Part shown: piece after piece, positions 53,401-62,033 of the stretch
How positions within the stretch are numbered: position 1 is the stretch's first letter
How the letters are laid out: each line of letters starts with the position of its first letter
Assembly: GCA_900546825.1 (NCBI GenBank)
Contig: UREE01000002.1
Coordinates: 17,847-81,846, forward strand
Length of the DNA stretch: 64,000 nucleotides
Reading direction: 5' to 3'
Source: an uncultured Collinsella sp.
GTDB taxonomy: Bacteria; Actinomycetota; Coriobacteriia; Coriobacteriales; Coriobacteriaceae
The notes under the pieces: model-generated
Database searches by the model: none
What the model was told of the DNA's origin: nothing
Seen by the model: only the letters and a program-made list of their open reading frames with translations
Made by a program: the position numbers and the translations under genes

Positions 53401-54816
53401 GTTGCATACGAGACTGTATGCGGTTGTGGCTGCGCTTCGTACGCCGTGATCGGCCAGTCCATTGCGGGCTGGGGCGTTATGTCGCCAGATGCCACAGTAC
53501 CCCACGCGGTGCCGTGGCCACAACATTCGGGCTTTTTGGCAACCGTCAACGAGCAACTGCAGCATATTACTTGGACGCGAGGCGCATCAGCATTTGCAAC
53601 GCAGCCCGTGGGTGCCTCAGGCTGTGGCCCGGCATCGTTTAGCGTAAGCAACAACGGCAGGTGCGTGCTCTATGTAGAGAACACCGATGGCAAGGTGGGA
53701 CAAACCTACGACGAAGAAGGCAACCCGGTAGCAGTGATGGGCAAGCACTTCCGCATCTTCGCCAGCACCTTGGCACGCGATTTGTTCACGGAGCCGTTCG
53801 TGATGTGCGAGCTGGACCATCCCGTCGATCAGATAACGACTTTTTTGACGTCGGGAGGCATGCTCTCCGCGCTCGCCACGCACATTGTGAGCGCGGAGAA
53901 GAGCGAGGCAGAGCTGCACGGCATCGAAGTACCCTTGGTGGCATGTGCCACTCCGACGGGCGCGGTCGCCACCTCGGGCGCAGTGGTGCCCGGAGCAGCA
54001 GGCGAATCCTTCATGGTCACGGTGCGAAACGACGGCAACACCTTGCTGACCGCCGGCACGATCGATCTGTATCGAGAGGGCTCCAGCCAGCCGTTTTCCA
54101 GCGCATCCATCGGATTCGGAGTGAACGCACGTATGGCATCGATCTACGATCCAGAGCTTGCCGAGGACGCTTCGGCCAACGACATGGCACACGTGAAGTA
54201 CGCACTCGAGACGCTGGGCGAACATTTTGCGACGCACCCGCTGGTAGCCGACAACGGCAACGCCGTGCTGGCACCGGGTTGCACGGCACAGTTCCGCATG
54301 AGCTTCGCCATCCCCGAGAGTTGGAGCGACGAAGTGGGCAAACGCGTAACGCTGTATGCGAAGGCACGTAATCTGGTGGCGCTCGATCCCGTAACGTTCG
54401 AGGAAATTCGACCGGGCGCAAACTCGACGCTGGGCGCCGTACTGCACGAGCTTCATGTACCCGACGCGGCATGCGAACGCTCGGAAGTTCAGGTCGGCGT
54501 ATGCGACAGCGCGGATACGACAGGACTTCACGACGCCCCGATGACAGCAGACGGCGATGGAGGCTCGAGTGGCGGCGGTACTGACGAGGGCGGCGGCGCG
54601 GACGGAAGCAGCTCCGGCAGTGGCAAGGACCACGGCAATAACAAGCGCTCCGGAAAAGCGGGCGCGCTTGCGGGCACGGGCGATGTCAACGCTCCCCTTA
54701 CGGCAGCCGCTGCAGCACTCGCCGCGGCAGGCGCCGGCCTCATCGCCTACAGTGCCCGCCGCACGGCGCTCGAAAACGACACCGCCAATGAGGTCAATTC
54801 TGATAAGCGTCGCTAG
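50449..54816 (+). CDS. Large exported surface protein with Tat-like signal and LAGTG sortase anchor
   Basis: A 1455-residue protein. The N-terminus MLDRRSLLVAGASSLASIML carries a twin-arginine-like RR and a hydrophobic core, ending near ANAFILPFAPTEAHA. An Ig-like carboxypeptidase-regulatory type domain follows (VVVVDVANKNTPIAGAKVTL). The middle has beta-rich and hydrophobic segments, and residues about 730-1160 may form repeats of a propeller-like fold. A CARDB-like stretch reads FMVTVRNDGNTLLTAGTIDL. The C-terminus has a Gly/Ser/Asp linker, the motif LAGTG, a hydrophobic helix and a basic tail, consistent with class E sortase anchoring (LAxTG). GGGAG precedes the ATG. I do not recognise a function. 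Confidence 0.8.
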   Translation: MLDRRSLLVAGASSLASIMLPRVPGSANAFILPFAPTEAHADEKDPFRVLVLSRTMFGVVVVDVANKNTPIAGAKVTLTSRYAAGKQLAATTDDEGTAIFEVAPLSEGYVDEATLLDAYDFNGGISISMAGYRDVEIPLSRVQGGTAITAPTRPLSDGEPYFRQLTFDEWDIQYADATFMAMPADGAANDQPNTHAFTVQAHLPQGGQATLHINKVMPAAGSSSETVTQIGQIKASASGADNLATFTLEDKFLDAASNLLEEGCKLRFVLDYQGKTYTLSSPMAVVTAPAAKAESGSTTIIPTTMDQEVTPFDFPASFPGIGGNKFTCWMPTFPILFDFSFAGYVLFGGGYKPASYMNDSGNPDPEYWKKSPRESGAKQANRHLDEMEGKWNQYKSMSAGSGTDPRNTKLLRHHCTPLFTMDIATQLYGSLAYDWVGKTWGNNNDPAYGNIKALFQVRTDLNWTEQFTLGPVPFFLNVNPWVLAKLALAVGAHTHGSGAAFFKNISLDYSNTSGSFTIQIGLAVTFGAGVAGVASSAVRGAASLTLFIGYEKADGHQLPRLRVGADVDVDVILQFVMFKWTTKAWSGSWPTLLDSWNMSVNNGDQYVLQRSELALGGDTPYTLDACFGTPGDIKAGGVPQFIASATIVTNAELLARAEVNATAANVAPVVRDWDQAVTRIELEADAESDDTGQIEHFVHALIESDENAAPMYEYTYIGQATNAVADPNANSAGVSEDERGGIKPSSDSVLFSGVLSEAHMKLAIIAGVECLFRIASVRYGDNGRSRLVVHTKANGTWSAPTPVDFPLGFGEGDVERDGIYDYDFDVVEYTDGRGNQDAYVLLVSGERPAGDNTLFDTASTSGILSVVRLRISNDGVRVISHTSWRSISHGRLQEDGYHCLQCPRITVGKTLVDGRLSGAYLHRHGTTAEKALGSEAEVALECFALWSDVSGDSLTFRQVLRFPQAPSSIELGAPENINGKMVVPVAYETVCGCGCASYAVIGQSIAGWGVMSPDATVPHAVPWPQHSGFLATVNEQLQHITWTRGASAFATQPVGASGCGPASFSVSNNGRCVLYVENTDGKVGQTYDEEGNPVAVMGKHFRIFASTLARDLFTEPFVMCELDHPVDQITTFLTSGGMLSALATHIVSAEKSEAELHGIEVPLVACATPTGAVATSGAVVPGAAGESFMVTVRNDGNTLLTAGTIDLYREGSSQPFSSASIGFGVNARMASIYDPELAEDASANDMAHVKYALETLGEHFATHPLVADNGNAVLAPGCTAQFRMSFAIPESWSDEVGKRVTLYAKARNLVALDPVTFEEIRPGANSTLGAVLHELHVPDAACERSEVQVGVCDSADTTGLHDAPMTADGDGGSSGGGTDEGGGADGSSSGSGKDHGNNKRSGKAGALAGTGDVNAPLTAAAAALAAAGAGLIAYSARRTALENDTANEVNSDKRR

Positions 54817-54866
54817 CTTCTAGTTACTTTTGTGAGAGACGCCGACTCGGCTCATCGAACATCAAA

Positions 54867-54900
54867 ATGGGCTGGTTCTGGATACCCAGAGCCAGCCCAT
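54867..54900. terminator. Bidirectional intrinsic terminator
   Basis: ATGGGCTGG and CCAGCCCAT, with inner TCTGG/CCAGA pairing, separate the surface protein gene from the convergent membrane protein gene. Confidence 0.8.
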
Positions 54901-54906
54901 TGCGCA

Positions 54907-55491
54907 TTAGATATCGTCAGTGGAGTCGAGTTCTTCCTCAAGCTTGGCGCGACGCTTTTTCGCCGTGAAGAACGATGCGCACAGAGCGGCAAATGTTGCT
55001 ATGAAAATCGTCGCGCCGCAGAACACGCCCGTGGCCAGGTTCGCCAACCAAAAGACGCTTTCGAGCGGTACGATCTGCGCCTCAGCGATACAGCGCATTG
55101 CGGCAATAACAAGCGCGAACGCGGCGCCGCTAAGACCGCTGACAAGCAGGAAATATCCAACAGGAAGATGCTCGGTTTGCCCAAAACGATTGGTATCGAC
55201 ATAGCCCTTCCGCGTTTGCAGTCCTGCGCAAATCAACATCACGAGAACGAGCCACAAATACATGGCTGCCTCGAACGGCGTTGCAAAGCCATGCGGCATT
55301 TCACTGGCGTCGCTGTGAACCCACGCAACCTGTCGAGCTATAAACTGATAGAAAAAGATCATCAACATGCCAAACGAAAGCAGCACGAAACCAATCTTGT
55401 AGATCTTCGCGTTCTCAGCCTCCAGGCGCTCATCCTTTGGGCCGGCATATTCACGCCACTTTTGCACGATTTTCAGATCTTCATATTTCAT
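54907..55491 (-). CDS. Four-helix membrane protein coupled to an XRE regulator
   Basis: A 194-residue protein. A basic/acidic head of 28 residues (MKYEDLKIVQKWREYAG then PKDERLEAENAKIYKIG) precedes four predicted helices (about 29-53, 73-94, 116-140 and 146-172) and a charged tail KKRRAKLEEELDSTDDI. It starts nine bases after the stop of the small XRE gene, so the two form one operon. Pairs of this kind, a Cro/C1 regulator plus a DUF membrane protein, are common in Firmicutes and Actinobacteria. The function is unknown. Confidence 0.78.
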   Translation of the reverse strand: MKYEDLKIVQKWREYAGPKDERLEAENAKIYKIGFVLLSFGMLMIFFYQFIARQVAWVHSDASEMPHGFATPFEAAMYLWLVLVMLICAGLQTRKGYVDTNRFGQTEHLPVGYFLLVSGLSGAAFALVIAAMRCIAEAQIVPLESVFWLANLATGVFCGATIFIATFAALCASFFTAKKRRAKLEEELDSTDDI

Positions 55492-55500
55492 AGTGAACTC

Positions 55501-55731
55501 CTAAAGAGTATTAGGGTCGGCGTCGGTTTCGTCTTCCCAAAACAAGTCGTTCAACGTAACGCGCAGCGCCTTACAGATTGCCACGCACAAATTGAGCGTG
55601 GGGTTGTAGCCGCCCGCCTCGATAAGGCCGATGGTTTGGCGCGTAACGCCCACGGCTTGGGCCAAGTCGGCTTGCGAAAGGCCAGCCGCCGCGCGTGCCG
55701 CCTTCATGCGTAGGTTCTTTTTGCCCGGCAT
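55501..55731 (-). CDS. Small XRE-family (Cro/C1) regulator
   Basis: A 76-residue helix-turn-helix protein (AARAAAGLSQADLAQAVGVT, RQTIGLIEAGGYNPTLNLCV), then CKALRVTLNDLFWEDE. This length and the TLNDLFW end define the YozG/XRE-like subgroup. AAAGGAACTCC precedes the ATG at 55731. It is the first gene of an operon with the four-helix membrane protein. Repeated GACAGATAT motifs upstream (55752-55820) are its probable operators. Confidence 0.88.
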   Translation of the reverse strand: MPGKKNLRMKAARAAAGLSQADLAQAVGVTRQTIGLIEAGGYNPTLNLCVAICKALRVTLNDLFWEDETDADPNTL

Positions 55732-55751
55732 GGAGTTCCTTTCGTAAATGT

Positions 55752-55820
55752 GGACAGATATCCGTTGCAACATGACAGAAATATATTGCATCCATCAGAA
55801 GATGTCAACTATATCTGTCA
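55752..55820. promoter_or_regulatory. Cluster of GACAGATAT-type motifs upstream of the XRE gene
   Basis: GGACAGATATCC at 55752, TGACAGAAATAT at 55773 and, reversed, TGACAGATAT at 55811-55820. The last two form an inverted pair. The spacing and position fit autoregulation by the XRE protein. Confidence 0.5.
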
Positions 55821-56181
55821 TTATGAAAATCATGTTCGTCATCGCCATACGGCACAGCGATTTCGATTCGCTTTTCAATCTTACTCGGGCAGAACCGACT
55901 CGGTTTTGTCCGAGTAAACGTGATTGATAGTCGATCGCTGTGCCCGCTCGTGCAATCAGCATCATTCGATTTTGTTTAGTAAAACTAGGTCCCTATTAAA
56001 TAAAATTCGTTTGTATCCAAATTTGTTTAACAATGCCGCGTTACCACTAAACACTATACCCGTTAATCCGAACGATTGTTCGATGGATTTCGTGTTGGGT
56101 GGAATCGCCTGTGGGCTGGGCTATGCTACCTTGACTATCTATATGACTTAAACGCAGCAAAGGAGCATCGAGAGAGCGAGT
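55821..56181. other. AT-rich leader of the topoisomerase operon
   Basis: About 360 bases with much lower GC than the flanks and no credible gene. TTTACTCGGACAAAACCGAG-like pairing near 55885-55920 (ACTCGG...CCGAGT) forms a hairpin. The rest, up to the start codon, must include the promoter of the topoisomerase genes. Confidence 0.5.
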
Positions 56182-58179
56182 ATGGCAAAAAACACCGCAA
56201 ACTATGGTAACGACAGTATCCGCCAGCTCAAGGACGAGGAGCGCGTACGACTGCGCCCCGCCGTCATCTTTGGCTCGGACGGGCTCGACGGCTGCGCACA
56301 TGCCGCCTTCGAAATCCTGTCCAACGCCGTTGACGAGGCGCGCCAGGGCTACGGCAAGCTCATCACCCTCACCGCTTTTCGCGATGGCTCCATTCAGGTA
56401 GAGGACAACGGCCGCGGCTGCCCGCTCGACTGGAACCCTTCCGAGAAGCGCTTTAACTGGGAGCTCGTCTTTTGCGAGCTCTACGCCGGCGGCAAATACA
56501 ATAACAACCAGGGCGGCGACTACGACTTCTCGCTCGGCACCAACGGCCTGGGCTCGTGCGCGACCCAGTACGCTTCCGAGTACATGGACGTCACCGTCTG
56601 GCGTGACGGTAACAAGTACTCCCTGCACTTTAAGAAGGGCAAGGTCGTCGGCGCCAAGAAGAAGGCACTCGAGATTGAGCCCAGCGACGAGAACCGTACC
56701 GGCACCACCATCAAGTGGCGCCCCGACCTTGAGGTCTTTACCTCCATCAGCATTCCCCACGACTGGTATCGCGAGACCATGCGCCGCCAGGCCGTGGTCA
56801 ACGCCAACGTGACCTTCCGTCTGCGCATTGAGGGCGACGATGGCGAGTTTTCCGAAGAGGATTTTTGCTATCCCAAGGGCATCGAGGACTACGTGCTCGA
56901 GAAGGTCGGTACCGACTACCTCACCGAGCCCTTCTTTATCGAGGCCGACCGTCGCGGTCGCGACCGCGAGGACCTGCCCGACTACAACGTAAAAATCACC
57001 GCGTGCATGTGCTTCTCGCGCACCTTCATGATGCAGGAGTACTACCACAACTCGTCGTGGCTCGAGAACGGCGGCTCGCCCGAGAAGGCGGCCCGTAGCG
57101 CTCTGACCAGCGCCATCGATGCCTACATTAAGCAACAGGGCAAATACAACAAAAACGAAAGCGGCATTAAGTGGCAGGACGTCCAGGACTGTCTGGTGCT
57201 GGTAACCAACTGCTTCTCCACCCAGACGTCCTACGAGAACCAGACCAAGAAGGCCATCAATAACCGCTTTATCCAGCAGGCCATGACGGCATTCTTTAAG
57301 GAGCGCCTCTCGACCTACCTGATCGAGAACAAAGACGCCGCCAACAAGATCATGGAGCAGGTGCTCATCAACAAGCGCTCGCGCGAGAACGCCGAGAAGA
57401 CGCGCCAGAGCATCAAGACCAACCTGCAGCAGAAGACCGACATGGCCAACCGCGTGCAGAAGTTCATCGACTGCCGCTCCAAGGACAAGAGCCGCCGCGA
57501 GATCTACATCGTAGAGGGCGACTCGGCAGCAGGCGCCATTCGCACCTCGCGCGATGCCGAGTTCCAGGGCGTTATGCCCGTCCGCGGCAAGATCCTCAAC
57601 TGCCTGAAAGAGGACTACCCGCGTATCTTTAAATCCGACATCATCATGGACCTCATGCGCGTGCTGGGCTGCGGCGTGGAGATCAAAGACAAGCGCATCA
57701 AGAACCTTGGCGCCTTTGACCTGGACAACCTCAACTGGAACAAGGTCATTATCTGTACGGACGCCGACGTCGACGGTTATCACATCCGCACGCTCGTGCT
57801 CACCATGCTCTACCGCCTGGTGCCCACGCTTATCGACGAGGGCTACGTGTATATCGCCGAGTCACCGCTCTACGAGATCAACTGCAAAGAAAAGACCTAC
57901 TTTGCCTACACCGAGCTCGAAAAGAACGGCATCCTCAAGGAAATCGGCGACCAGAAATGCTCGATCAACCGCTCCAAGGGTCTTGGTGAAAACGATCCGG
58001 ACATGATGTGGCTCACCACCATGAACCCCGAGACGCGCCGCCTGATCAAGGTGGAGCCCGAGGACGTCACCAAGATGGAAACCATGTTCAACCTGTTGCT
58101 GGGCAACGACGAGGCGGGCCGCAAGCGCCATATCTCGGAGCACGGCAAGGAATACCTGGACCAGTTGGACCTGCAGTAG
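56182..58179 (+). CDS. Type IIA topoisomerase B subunit, divergent GyrB/ParE-like
   Basis: A 665-residue ATPase/TOPRIM protein. The GHKL ATP site has FEILSNAVDEA (Glu44, Asn48), EDNGRGCPLD (75-84) and GTNGLGSCATQY. The TOPRIM metal site is EGDSAAG (Glu445) and TDADVDG (Asp527, 529, 531). The PLRGK motif reads PVRGKILN. The C-terminus HISEHGKEYLDQLDL resembles the ParE/GyrB end. The protein diverges from standard GyrB (for example GRGCPLD for GRGIPV and GLGSCATQ for GVGASVVN), so it is likely a second type IIA enzyme beside the housekeeping gyrase. Partner gene follows after 45 bases. Confidence 0.9.
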   Translation: MAKNTANYGNDSIRQLKDEERVRLRPAVIFGSDGLDGCAHAAFEILSNAVDEARQGYGKLITLTAFRDGSIQVEDNGRGCPLDWNPSEKRFNWELVFCELYAGGKYNNNQGGDYDFSLGTNGLGSCATQYASEYMDVTVWRDGNKYSLHFKKGKVVGAKKKALEIEPSDENRTGTTIKWRPDLEVFTSISIPHDWYRETMRRQAVVNANVTFRLRIEGDDGEFSEEDFCYPKGIEDYVLEKVGTDYLTEPFFIEADRRGRDREDLPDYNVKITACMCFSRTFMMQEYYHNSSWLENGGSPEKAARSALTSAIDAYIKQQGKYNKNESGIKWQDVQDCLVLVTNCFSTQTSYENQTKKAINNRFIQQAMTAFFKERLSTYLIENKDAANKIMEQVLINKRSRENAEKTRQSIKTNLQQKTDMANRVQKFIDCRSKDKSRREIYIVEGDSAAGAIRTSRDAEFQGVMPVRGKILNCLKEDYPRIFKSDIIMDLMRVLGCGVEIKDKRIKNLGAFDLDNLNWNKVIICTDADVDGYHIRTLVLTMLYRLVPTLIDEGYVYIAESPLYEINCKEKTYFAYTELEKNGILKEIGDQKCSINRSKGLGENDPDMMWLTTMNPETRRLIKVEPEDVTKMETMFNLLLGNDEAGRKRHISEHGKEYLDQLDLQ

Positions 58180-58224
58180 CAGCAAATCGATAACGACGGC
58201 CCTTAAGAAGTTCAAGAGGATATC

Positions 58225-60465
58225 GTGGCAAAGAAGAAGACGAAGAACCAGCCGAAGAAAAAGCAGGTCAACGCCGAGAACGTCATCGGCCTGCACTCCG
58301 AGGTCACCGACCAGCCGATCACGCAGACGCTCGAGGTCAACTATATGCCCTACGCTATGAGCGTCAACGTCTCGCGCGCATTCCCCGAGATCGACGGCTT
58401 TAAGCCCTCGCACCGCAAGCTGCTCTACACCATGTACAAGATGGGTCTGCTCAAGGGCGAGCGCCAGAAGAGCGCTAACATCGTGGGCCAGACCATGAAG
58501 CTCAACCCGCACGGCGATGCCGCGATCTACGAGACGATGGTGCGCTTGGCCACCGGCAACGAGGCACTGCTCGCGCCGTTCGTTGAGTCGAAGGGCAACT
58601 TTGGCAAGTACTATTCGGGCGACCTGAGCTACGCCGCCTCACGTTATACCGAGGCCAAGCTCTCCCCCATCAGCGCCGAGATCTTCAAGGACATCGATAA
58701 GGACCCGGTCGACTTCGTCGACAGCTACGACGGCGCCATGAAGGAGCCGCGCCTGCTGCCCACCACGTTCCCCAACATCCTTGTCTCGGCCAATAAGGGC
58801 ATCGGCGTCGCCATGGCGTCCGACATCTGCGGTTTCAACCTCAACGAGGTCTGCACCGCCACGATGCACTACCTGCAGGATCCCGACTGCGACCTGCTCG
58901 AGTACATGCCCATGCCCGACTTCTCGACCGGCGGCGAGATTATCTACCGCCGCGAGGAGATGGAGAAGATCATCGAGACCGGCCTTGGTAGTTTCCAGAT
59001 TCGCTCCCGCTGGCGTTGGATCCCCGAAGAGCGCATCATCGAGGTCTACGAGATTCCCTACACCACCAAGACCGATGTCATCATCGAGCGCATCGTCAAG
59101 CTCTCCAAGGAGGGCAAGGTCAAGGAAATCGCCGACATCCGCGACGAGACCGACCTTTCGGGCTTGCGCATTGCCATCGACCTTAAGCGCGGCGTCGACC
59201 CCGACAAGCTCATGGCCAAGCTCTATCGCTCGACCACGCTGCAGGATTCGTTCTCGTGTAACTTCAACGTGCTCGTCGACGGCTATCCCCGTGTTATGGG
59301 CGTGCGCCAGATTCTGCACGAGTGGGTCAAGTGGCGTATTGAGTCCACGCGTCGCCGCATTAACTTTGACCTGGGCAAAAAGTCCGAGCGCCTGCACCTG
59401 CTGCACGGCCTCGAGGCGATCTTGCTCGACATCGACAAGGCCATCGCCATCATCCGCGGCACCAAGCTCGAAGCCGAGGTCGTGCCCAACCTTATGAAGG
59501 GCTTTGATATCGACGAGACCCAGGCAGAGTTTGTTGCCGAGCTCAAGCTCCGCAACATCAACGAGGAGTACATCCTCAACCGCACCAAGGACATTGCCAA
59601 GCTCGAGGGCGAAATTGCCGAGCTTGAGGAGATCCTTTCCAGCGAGGAGAACATCAAGAAGGTCATCAGCGACGAGCTGGCCGCGGTCAACAAGAAGTAC
59701 GTGATGCCGCGCCGCACGGGCAGGATCGAGCCCCACGAGGTTATCGAGGTAAGCCTGGAGCCCGAGGTCGAGGAGTACCCGGTTACTATCATGCTTTCGC
59801 GCGAGGGCTACCTTAAAAAGATGACGGACCGTGTGCTCAAGAAGGCGACCACGCTCAAGTACAAGGACGGCGACAAACCCTTTATCGAGTTCCCGTCCTC
59901 CAACACCCACGAGCTGCTGGTCTTTACCAACAAGAGCCAGGTGTACAAGTGCAAGGTTGCGGCGTTTGAGGACACCAAGTCGGCCCAGCTGGGCTCGTAC
60001 CTGCCGACCGATCTTGAGATGGAACCCGACGAGAGCGTCATCTGGGTCATCGACCCCGAGGACTACAAGGCCGACGTGCTGTTTGTCTTTGAAAACGGCC
60101 GCGTGGTGCGTGTCGCACTTGCCGGATACGTCACCAAAACCAACCGCAAGCGCCTCAAGAACGCCATCTACGGTGGCAGCAAGCTGCTGTATGCCCAGGT
60201 GCTCAAGGAAGATCGCGACATCGCACTGGTCTCGAGTGACTACCGCCTGATGAACTTCAACACGTCGCTGCTCAAGACCAAGACGACCACCAACACGCAG
60301 GGCGTCCAGGCCTTCACGGCCAAGAAGGGCCGCTCGGTCACCACCGTCGGCACGACCGAGGAAATCCTCGGCGCCGGCGTCTCGGCCGAAAAGTTCACCG
60401 CGCAGAGTCTCCCCTCTGCCGGCGCCCTCATGAAAGAAAACGACATGCCGAGTCTGTTTGACTAA
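58225..60465 (+). CDS. Type IIA topoisomerase A subunit, divergent GyrA/ParC-like
   Basis: A 746-residue DNA breakage-reunion subunit, starting at a GTG with AGAGGATATC upstream. The catalytic tyrosine is Tyr141 in SYAASRYTEAKLS. The quinolone-interaction region reads HPHGD-like NPHGDAAIYET, with Ala99 where E. coli GyrA has Ser83 and Glu103 where it has Asp87 (Glu is the ParC form). The coiled-coil gate is at about 370-490, and the C-terminal beta-propeller starts near 510. No GyrA box (QxxxGGxG) is visible in the propeller, so decatenation or relaxation is more likely than supercoiling. The gene pair is an operon. Confidence 0.9.
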   Translation: MAKKKTKNQPKKKQVNAENVIGLHSEVTDQPITQTLEVNYMPYAMSVNVSRAFPEIDGFKPSHRKLLYTMYKMGLLKGERQKSANIVGQTMKLNPHGDAAIYETMVRLATGNEALLAPFVESKGNFGKYYSGDLSYAASRYTEAKLSPISAEIFKDIDKDPVDFVDSYDGAMKEPRLLPTTFPNILVSANKGIGVAMASDICGFNLNEVCTATMHYLQDPDCDLLEYMPMPDFSTGGEIIYRREEMEKIIETGLGSFQIRSRWRWIPEERIIEVYEIPYTTKTDVIIERIVKLSKEGKVKEIADIRDETDLSGLRIAIDLKRGVDPDKLMAKLYRSTTLQDSFSCNFNVLVDGYPRVMGVRQILHEWVKWRIESTRRRINFDLGKKSERLHLLHGLEAILLDIDKAIAIIRGTKLEAEVVPNLMKGFDIDETQAEFVAELKLRNINEEYILNRTKDIAKLEGEIAELEEILSSEENIKKVISDELAAVNKKYVMPRRTGRIEPHEVIEVSLEPEVEEYPVTIMLSREGYLKKMTDRVLKKATTLKYKDGDKPFIEFPSSNTHELLVFTNKSQVYKCKVAAFEDTKSAQLGSYLPTDLEMEPDESVIWVIDPEDYKADVLFVFENGRVVRVALAGYVTKTNRKRLKNAIYGGSKLLYAQVLKEDRDIALVSSDYRLMNFNTSLLKTKTTTNTQGVQAFTAKKGRSVTTVGTTEEILGAGVSAEKFTAQSLPSAGALMKENDMPSLFD

Positions 60466-60504
60466 AACAACAGTGGCCAAACCGTCATGGGTTTACAAAG
60501 CAGT

Positions 60505-60541
60505 GGGGCCCGGAGCGCAGCAGCATCGCGCTCCGGGCCCC
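60505..60541. terminator. Bidirectional intrinsic terminator
   Basis: A perfect 14-bp stem (GGGGCCCGGAGCGC with its complement) around a nine-base loop, between the topoisomerase operon and the convergent ATPase gene. Confidence 0.87.
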
Positions 60542-60563
60542 ATGCATTACACCAGCATCATCC

Positions 60564-61853
60564 CTATAGACAAAATGCCGCATAAAGTGGAACAGACATA
60601 AGCCCATCATTCATTCCAAAGGGCTTAGTCGATAGCCTGATAAGGCGTACGCCCGGATGGGTCTTTTTAAGTGAGGACAGGCTTCGAGATCTTGTGTTCT
60701 CTCCCGCCTTGACTTCAATCGCAGACAAGCATCCCTGCTTCTCTACTACAAAGTCGATTTCCGCACGATTATCTCGCGCCCAATAATGCAGCGGATAGCC
60801 CATGGCTGAAAGCTGTTGGGCGACGTAGTTTTCGGTAAGTGCACCCATGAATGTGCCGCCGATGCCGGCAAGAATATCGGCGCGTTGAGCACCGGCCTTG
60901 GAGACGAGCAGCCCTGTATCCGCCTGATAGATTTTAAAAGCAGAAGGGTTAACGAAGGCCTCTAAAGGGCTTTCGATCTGCCCGACTAGGCTGCAGCGCG
61001 CCACCGTACCCGACAATACAAGCCAGTCGAGAGCATCTCCAAAGAGAGACGCATTGCCCCCCGCTCGCACTACCTTGTATTGAAATTTGCGATTCTCTTT
61101 GGCAAGCTGCTGTGGAATGGAATCGAAGCACGCACGCGTCTTTGCGCTCAAGCGTTCATCAGCATATTTATTGGTGTCGGCGGAATATCCGTCGAGAATA
61201 ATCCGATGCTTTTCGGCCACATCAATGATTGACTGATCATCGATATACGTTTGGACCGCCTCGGGCATTCCGCCAACAACAAGATACTGTCGATAGAGCC
61301 TAAGCGCCTTTTCATGAAGGCTTGGCGCAAGAGGACCCATTAACTCGAATGACGAGCGTATCTCATCGACCAGCTGATCGTGCCCCATTGCCCAGAGAAA
61401 CTCCTCGAAATCGAGTGGAGTCATCTCGATCAAGTCGATCTTTCCGACGGGGAACGAATACGACTGATGGTTAATGGCAACCCCAAGAAGCGACTCAGCA
61501 GCCGCAACGTAATACTCGGGAGCATCTTCGCAAAAGTATTTAAGGGAAGTGAGCGCTTCCTCGCATGCCTGGATCTCGTCAATGAACAGTAAGGTTTTGC
61601 CAGGCACGATACGCTGTCCCGTACGAGCCTCGATCGCGCGCACAATCGAATGAGGGTCAAGACCGCCCGAAAAATCCGCTCGCGCCGACCGGTCGTTCTC
61701 AAGATTAACGTAGACAACCGATTCGAAAAGATCCTGAGCGTACGTTCTGAGCATATAGGTCTTGCCACACTGGCGCACGCCTTTGACCAGCAAAGGTTTT
61801 CTATCAGCCCTGTCTCGCCATTCCCTAAGGAGCTCGTCTGCCTTGCGACGCAT
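60564..61853 (-). CDS. AAA ATPase with DUF4143 domain
   Basis: A 429-residue protein. The N-terminal AAA domain has Walker A GVRQCGKT (residues 25-32), Walker B LLFIDEIQ and an arginine-rich VVGGMPEAV element. The C-terminal DUF4143 region includes LSGTVARCSLVG, KIYQADTGLLVSK and a nuclease-like fold with ENYVAQQL, REIDF-like RAEIDFVVE and SAIEVKAG (D/E-x-K of the PD-(D/E)xK type). AAGGTTACGTATG-type bases precede the ATG at 61853. Such proteins are common, often multicopy, and tend to be exchanged between genomes. The role is unknown. Confidence 0.87.
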   Translation of the reverse strand: MRRKADELLREWRDRADRKPLLVKGVRQCGKTYMLRTYAQDLFESVVYVNLENDRSARADFSGGLDPHSIVRAIEARTGQRIVPGKTLLFIDEIQACEEALTSLKYFCEDAPEYYVAAAESLLGVAINHQSYSFPVGKIDLIEMTPLDFEEFLWAMGHDQLVDEIRSSFELMGPLAPSLHEKALRLYRQYLVVGGMPEAVQTYIDDQSIIDVAEKHRIILDGYSADTNKYADERLSAKTRACFDSIPQQLAKENRKFQYKVVRAGGNASLFGDALDWLVLSGTVARCSLVGQIESPLEAFVNPSAFKIYQADTGLLVSKAGAQRADILAGIGGTFMGALTENYVAQQLSAMGYPLHYWARDNRAEIDFVVEKQGCLSAIEVKAGENTRSRSLSSLKKTHPGVRLIRLSTKPFGMNDGLMSVPLYAAFCL

Positions 61854-62033
61854 ACGTAACCTTCCCTCATGAACTTCTGTTTGACAATATTTTAACGCGG
61901 ATTAATTTGTTTTCAGTTATTTTTCTGCGTTTAAAAATTGTTCTATACGGCACTTGAGGGAATACACCCCTATCTCTTGGTAAGGGCAGCACGCATTTCC
62001 ACCAACACCGATTGCCATGCGTTCTTCTTGCCC

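Noticed and set aside
58639..60480. Open frame of 613 codons on the minus strand, and a 578-codon one at 56047-57783
   Set aside because: Both are antisense shadows of the topoisomerase genes, whose motifs are unambiguous.
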